Below, in pieces: positions 24,177-26,409 of a DNA stretch of 26,409 bases. The position numbers and the translations under genes are program-made. The stretch's first letter is position 1. Each line of letters starts with the position of its first letter. Location of the stretch: positions 1 to 26,409 of the IMG/VR virus record IMGVR_UViG_3300009079_000105. One strand, 5' to 3'. The DNA comes from a virus. The notes beneath the pieces were generated by a model. The model saw nothing but the letters and a program-made list of their open reading frames with translations, was not told the origin of the DNA and did not search any database.

Positions 24177-25082
24177 TCACTCCTCCATCATTGCAATTAG
24201 TTCACGCATTTGATCATCGTTAAGGATGTAGTTATTGCCATACTGGTGATGTAACTGCCAGTGTCTTTTTACTGGGGGTAACTTAAGGATATCGTTGTTG
24301 ATGATACACTGGAGATTACCTGTTGAGTAACTACACCCTTGTTTCTTTGCGAAGAATCTACCCAGAGCTTTCTTGTTCCTTATGGGGAACCTGTGGTAAG
24401 CATTAGACTGAGACATAATATCTTGCTCACCAGCGTACATAACGGTATCAAAGTCATCACCTAACAACCTGTTAAGCATAAGCTTTGCACCTGTGTAGCT
24501 GAAATATCCAGGGTAAATGATAGAACTTTCTTCATCTGTGGAAGGATTGAAGCGTTGAAGGTACGTATCTTTGTCTGGATAGTTGTACCCTCTAGCACCA
24601 TAATTGGTGTTGTTCAACGCAAATGCCAGCACGAAGGCGACATCTTTGGAACATCTAAATTTATCCACAATATGACACCAAGTATTAACGATACCTGCTT
24701 GGAACTGTGGGGCTCTGAACATAAACAATGCGAGCATCACTCGGTCCGAAGGGGCATTACATCTTACCTTGAATCCGTGTTGCATTGCATAGTGATTATC
24801 GGGACGATCAGCTACCATGTTACCGAAGTATGGTAAGCTTAGTAGGTAGTCCCACCATCGACATGCCCTGCCCCAACTCATTGATTCATTTATCGAGACC
24901 TTCTCAATGCTTTTATTGGCGTCACTATCCCACTTGCATTGCAGGAAGGGTAGGTACTCTATGTAGTCTAGTCTAGCATGAGAGATGTTGTGGGTTGCTC
25001 CATTGACTGAAGCGAAGCAGGGTTTACTAAGGTACTTAAGGGTACGGTAGTCACTAAGGTGAACATTGAATGAAACACTCAT
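24177..25082 (-). CDS. Unrecognised 301-aa protein at the head of the amidoligase cassette
   Basis: This Trp/Tyr- and Asn-rich protein has WGRACRWWDYLLSLPYFGN at about 70-88 and a VRCNAPSDRVMLALFMFRAPQ segment at about 108-128. A hydrophobic FVLAFALNNTNYGARGYNYP follows at about 150-170. No motif that I know of is present. Conservation of the cluster would suggest a substrate-binding or scaffold role. It begins 1 nt after the stop of a 28-codon ORF and shares its GAGGATAAGTGATATG junction, and ends 1 nt before the first amidoligase. No signal peptide or transmembrane helix is evident. Confidence 0.8.
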   Translation of the reverse strand: MSVSFNVHLSDYRTLKYLSKPCFASVNGATHNISHARLDYIEYLPFLQCKWDSDANKSIEKVSINESMSWGRACRWWDYLLSLPYFGNMVADRPDNHYAMQHGFKVRCNAPSDRVMLALFMFRAPQFQAGIVNTWCHIVDKFRCSKDVAFVLAFALNNTNYGARGYNYPDKDTYLQRFNPSTDEESSIIYPGYFSYTGAKLMLNRLLGDDFDTVMYAGEQDIMSQSNAYHRFPIRNKKALGRFFAKKQGCSYSTGNLQCIINNDILKLPPVKRHWQLHHQYGNNYILNDDQMRELIAMMEE

Positions 25083-25083
25083 A

Positions 25084-25170
25084 TCACTTATCCTCTTGGT
25101 AATACAGGCACAAGCCTGTGTGTAGAATTAATACTGTAATACACAAAACACTAGCGTCATTTAATGACAT
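25084..25170 (-). CDS. Candidate 28-aa membrane microprotein
   Basis: This tiny ORF has an excellent ribosome site, GGAGGT 7 nt before ATG. It encodes MSLNDAS, a hydrophobic VLCITVLILHTGLCLYY helix, and QEDK. It overlaps the end of the HTH-like gene by 10 nt, and its stop is 1 nt before the ATG of the 301-aa gene. It may be a real membrane peptide, a leader that couples translation of the cassette, or both. Confidence 0.55.
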   Translation of the reverse strand: MSLNDASVLCITVLILHTGLCLYYQEDK

Positions 25171-25427
25171 ATCAAAGACCTCCGTAAGAATTTACTTGAA
25201 AGCTCACTGGCTTTGGTTTCAAATTGTTTCCAAGGTGAAGATTTTGAACGGGGTCTTACGGGCCTTACGTGTTTATCACGTATGACAGTGTTTGAGTTTA
25301 TTCGATTACTCAAGGACTTTTCGTTGATATCGAGTATCATTGAGAGTTCTCTGAGGGTATACATTGCATCATAGACAAGCCTATCGTGGCTTGATTGGTT
25401 GCGATAGAATCTTAGGGACCTTGGCAT
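25161..25427 (-). CDS. Small HTH-like basic protein, 88 aa
   Basis: The middle (YTLRELSMILDINEKSLSNRI, about residues 23-43) has the helix-turn-helix look of a small DNA-binding domain. Both flanks are very basic (RSLRFYRNQ, RPVRPRSKSSPWK). GGAGG lies 7 nt before the ATG. It is the first gene after a strong terminator and a repeated motif, directly ahead of the amidoligase cassette, so it may regulate that unit or act on host DNA. The family is not identified. Confidence 0.7.
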   Translation of the reverse strand: MPRSLRFYRNQSSHDRLVYDAMYTLRELSMILDINEKSLSNRINSNTVIRDKHVRPVRPRSKSSPWKQFETKASELSSKFLRRSLICH

Positions 25428-25460
25428 TTGCCTGCCTCCATTTGGTTGTTGGTTGATTTT

Positions 25461-25479
25461 GCATGTATGTGTTGTCGGT
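25461..25479 (-). promoter_or_regulatory. Repeated motif ACCGACAA-n5-ACATGC, copy 3
   Basis: This copy lies on the minus strand just after a terminator T tract and ~35 nt before the HTH-like gene, at the head of the amidoligase unit. It is the same order and orientation as copies 1 and 2. Candidate promoter element or operator. Confidence 0.5.
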
Positions 25480-25485
25480 TAGAAC

Positions 25486-25521
25486 AAAAAAAGGGCAAGC
25501 ACCCACGAAGGAGTGCTCACC
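25486..25521 (-). terminator. Rho-independent terminator after the OB-fold protein
   Basis: On the minus strand, GGTGAGCAC pairs with GTGCTTGCC (two wobble pairs; 25494-25521), then C and seven T. It separates the OB-fold gene from the HTH/amidoligase unit. Confidence 0.85.
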
Positions 25522-25537
25522 ACTAGGGGAAGAATTA

Positions 25538-25559
25538 GAGACGCACCGAAGTACGCCTC
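25538..25559 (-). other. Nine-bp hairpin with UUCG tetraloop
   Basis: On the minus strand, GAGGCGTAC pairs with GTGCGTCTC around a TTCG loop closed by C-G (two wobble pairs). This is an unusually stable RNA fold between the OB-fold gene stop and the terminator. It lacks its own T tail and may protect the 3' end of the transcript. Confidence 0.65.
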
Positions 25560-25565
25560 ATGGGG

Positions 25566-26045
25566 TTAGAACAACTCTGCTGAAGCTTTAGAGTCTGATT
25601 CTACTTCAAGACCTAACAGGGCTGATGAAAGACGATCTTGTTTAGATTGCTTGACATTGAAGTCAAGGGCACGAACTGCAACAAGTCTAACATTAGTACC
25701 AGCTTTGAACTTGGTACCATCTTTACGAACACCTGCAGGGTAATCACGAAGCTCAAACAACATATGAGCCTTAGCACCATTCTCTAAGTCATCAGTGATG
25801 TCTTCACCGTTCTCATCCATAATATCTACAGGAGGAACTTCAACATCCATTGAACCATACTTAGCATTAGTACTGTACCAATAACCACCATCATTGGCTT
25901 CTTTCAGACCTATCTCAGCCAGACCTTCACCCATAAGATGAGCTCCGTACTGTAGACCATACTTGCCTTGATACGCTCTACGCAACTTACACGCAGAGAT
26001 AGTTATATTGGGGATTGCTACTTCACGAATTTTAACGTTTGACAT
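25566..26045 (-). CDS. Second gp2.5-like OB-fold, probable ssDNA-binding protein
   Basis: The 159-residue protein starts at ATG 26045 (AGAGGA ~8 nt upstream); the frame runs further upstream but without a better start. Its C-terminal half mirrors the ssDNA-binding protein at 18471-18938. VDIMDENGEDITDDLENGAKAHMLFELRDYPAG...NVRLVAVRALDF lines up with VLVDGKKQPI...IGNGSVGNVKVYRREYD...LTAIQITNLIEY. Both end in an acidic or polar tail with terminal Phe (here KASAELF). This suggests a diverged paralogue that binds ssDNA or nucleic acid early in infection. Similarity is by eye only. Confidence 0.65.
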   Translation of the reverse strand: MSNVKIREVAIPNITISACKLRRAYQGKYGLQYGAHLMGEGLAEIGLKEANDGGYWYSTNAKYGSMDVEVPPVDIMDENGEDITDDLENGAKAHMLFELRDYPAGVRKDGTKFKAGTNVRLVAVRALDFNVKQSKQDRLSSALLGLEVESDSKASAELF

Positions 26046-26113
26046 ATTACTATCCTCTTGGGAATTAACCACTTGGTAAATGAATTTAAGAAGAGCCACT
26101 AGGACTCTCCAAG

Positions 26114-26128
26114 GAGCCCGAAGGGCTC
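26114..26128. repeat. GAA-triloop hairpin, copy 2 of a 17-nt repeat
   Basis: This 17-mer at 26113-26129 is identical to the one at 17091-17107: a 6-bp stem GAGCCC/GGGCTC with loop GAA on the plus strand. Here it is intergenic, after the 63-aa gene and ~70 nt before the OB-fold start. A second weak stem (AGAG-CC/GG-CTCT) lies just downstream. Confidence 0.7.
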
Positions 26129-26136
26129 TAAGATAA

Positions 26137-26328
26137 TTACGCACGTTTACGAAGTCTACGGCGCAATTCACGATCACACATTTTAGTAGCCCCATACTTA
26201 GGCTTTCTAAGGTAATTGATGTGACCTTGAATACTTATAACGAATGCACAGATAACAATTAACAACACCATACCTGATATAATAGACATGGCAAACAGAC
26301 CCCAAGGGTCATTAAGAACTTCTAACAT
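26137..26328 (-). CDS. Small membrane protein, 63 aa
   Basis: One transmembrane helix (about residues 14-34, MSIISGMVLLIVICAFVISI) is followed by a strongly basic C-terminus (CDRELRRRLRKRA). GGAGGT lies 6 nt before the ATG. The N-out, basic-tail-in layout is compatible with a small holin-like or membrane-targeting phage protein, but no family is recognised. It is the first leftward gene in the window; more may lie to the right. Confidence 0.7.
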   Translation of the reverse strand: MLEVLNDPWGLFAMSIISGMVLLIVICAFVISIQGHINYLRKPKYGATKMCDRELRRRLRKRA

Positions 26329-26339
26329 GATGATACCTC

Positions 26340-26370
26340 CGATGAGTCCCTAGGGATTCCTAAGGAACTT
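26340..26370. promoter_or_regulatory. Palindrome pair in the leader of the first leftward gene
   Basis: TCCCTAGGGA (26347-26356) is directly followed by TTCCTAAGGAA (26357-26367), a 4-bp stem with a 3-nt loop. On the minus strand the first reads CCCTAGGGACTC, similar to the AGGGAC sequences at 18200-18221 and near 18305. It is a candidate promoter or operator, seen only as structure. Confidence 0.35.
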
Positions 26371-26409
26371 TAATGATGATGTGTACCTACCAGTATACTG
26401 ATAGATTCT

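Noticed and set aside
26046-26195. N-terminal extension of the OB-fold protein to 209 aa
   Set aside because: The extension overlaps the 63-aa membrane gene and crosses the GAA hairpin; ATG 26045 has its own ribosome site.
1-26409. tRNA genes, CRISPR arrays, insertion sequences, integrase or attachment sites
   Set aside because: None could be recognised on either strand; the short repeats seen are hairpins and paired motifs, not arrays or element ends.

Overview
The window is part of the genome of a tailed bacteriophage with T7-like replication genes. It is most likely a marine podovirus: it has a single-subunit RNA polymerase, a primase-helicase, a family A DNA polymerase, a gp6-type exonuclease, gp2.5-like single-strand binding proteins and a B12-dependent ribonucleotide reductase. 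No integrase, lysogeny repressor, tRNA, rRNA, CRISPR array or transposon is visible. The host cannot be named from the sequence.

Layout. Bases 1-6136 carry two large rightward genes. They are the 3' part of a probable internal virion (DNA-ejection) protein and a 1275-residue protein that carries all the signature motifs of a very divergent single-subunit RNA polymerase of the phage N4 virion-RNAP type. Two back-to-back hairpin terminators (6165-6222) separate them from a leftward block that fills the rest of the window (6221-26328).

Read in its own direction (right to left), the leftward block has these parts. First is a short entry region with a membrane peptide, a gp2.5-like OB-fold protein, a strong terminator and a small HTH-like protein (26328-25161). 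Next comes a tightly coupled cassette of about 6 kb (25170-19001) containing two glutamine-synthetase-fold amidoligases, a class II glutamine amidotransferase, an ATP-grasp ligase, a gamma-glutamylcyclotransferase-like protein, two unrecognised proteins and two tiny ORFs. Then follow the main ssDNA-binding protein, a patch of small genes including several below 60 codons (18401-16603), endonuclease VII, class II RNR, DNA polymerase, 5'-3' exonuclease, a GIY-YIG nuclease, primase-helicase and the T7-like RNA polymerase. A MazG-like pyrophosphohydrolase and small genes close the block.

How it may work together (inference). The T7-like RNAP lies near the far end of the leftward block, so it cannot be the first polymerase to act. 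A virion-carried RNAP made from the late operon and ejected with the DNA could start leftward transcription. The T7-like RNAP would then serve middle or late promoters. The two most notable items are the candidate virion RNAP and the amidoligase/ATP-grasp/GATase cassette, which looks like a dedicated phage pathway for making or attaching an amide- or peptide-linked group.
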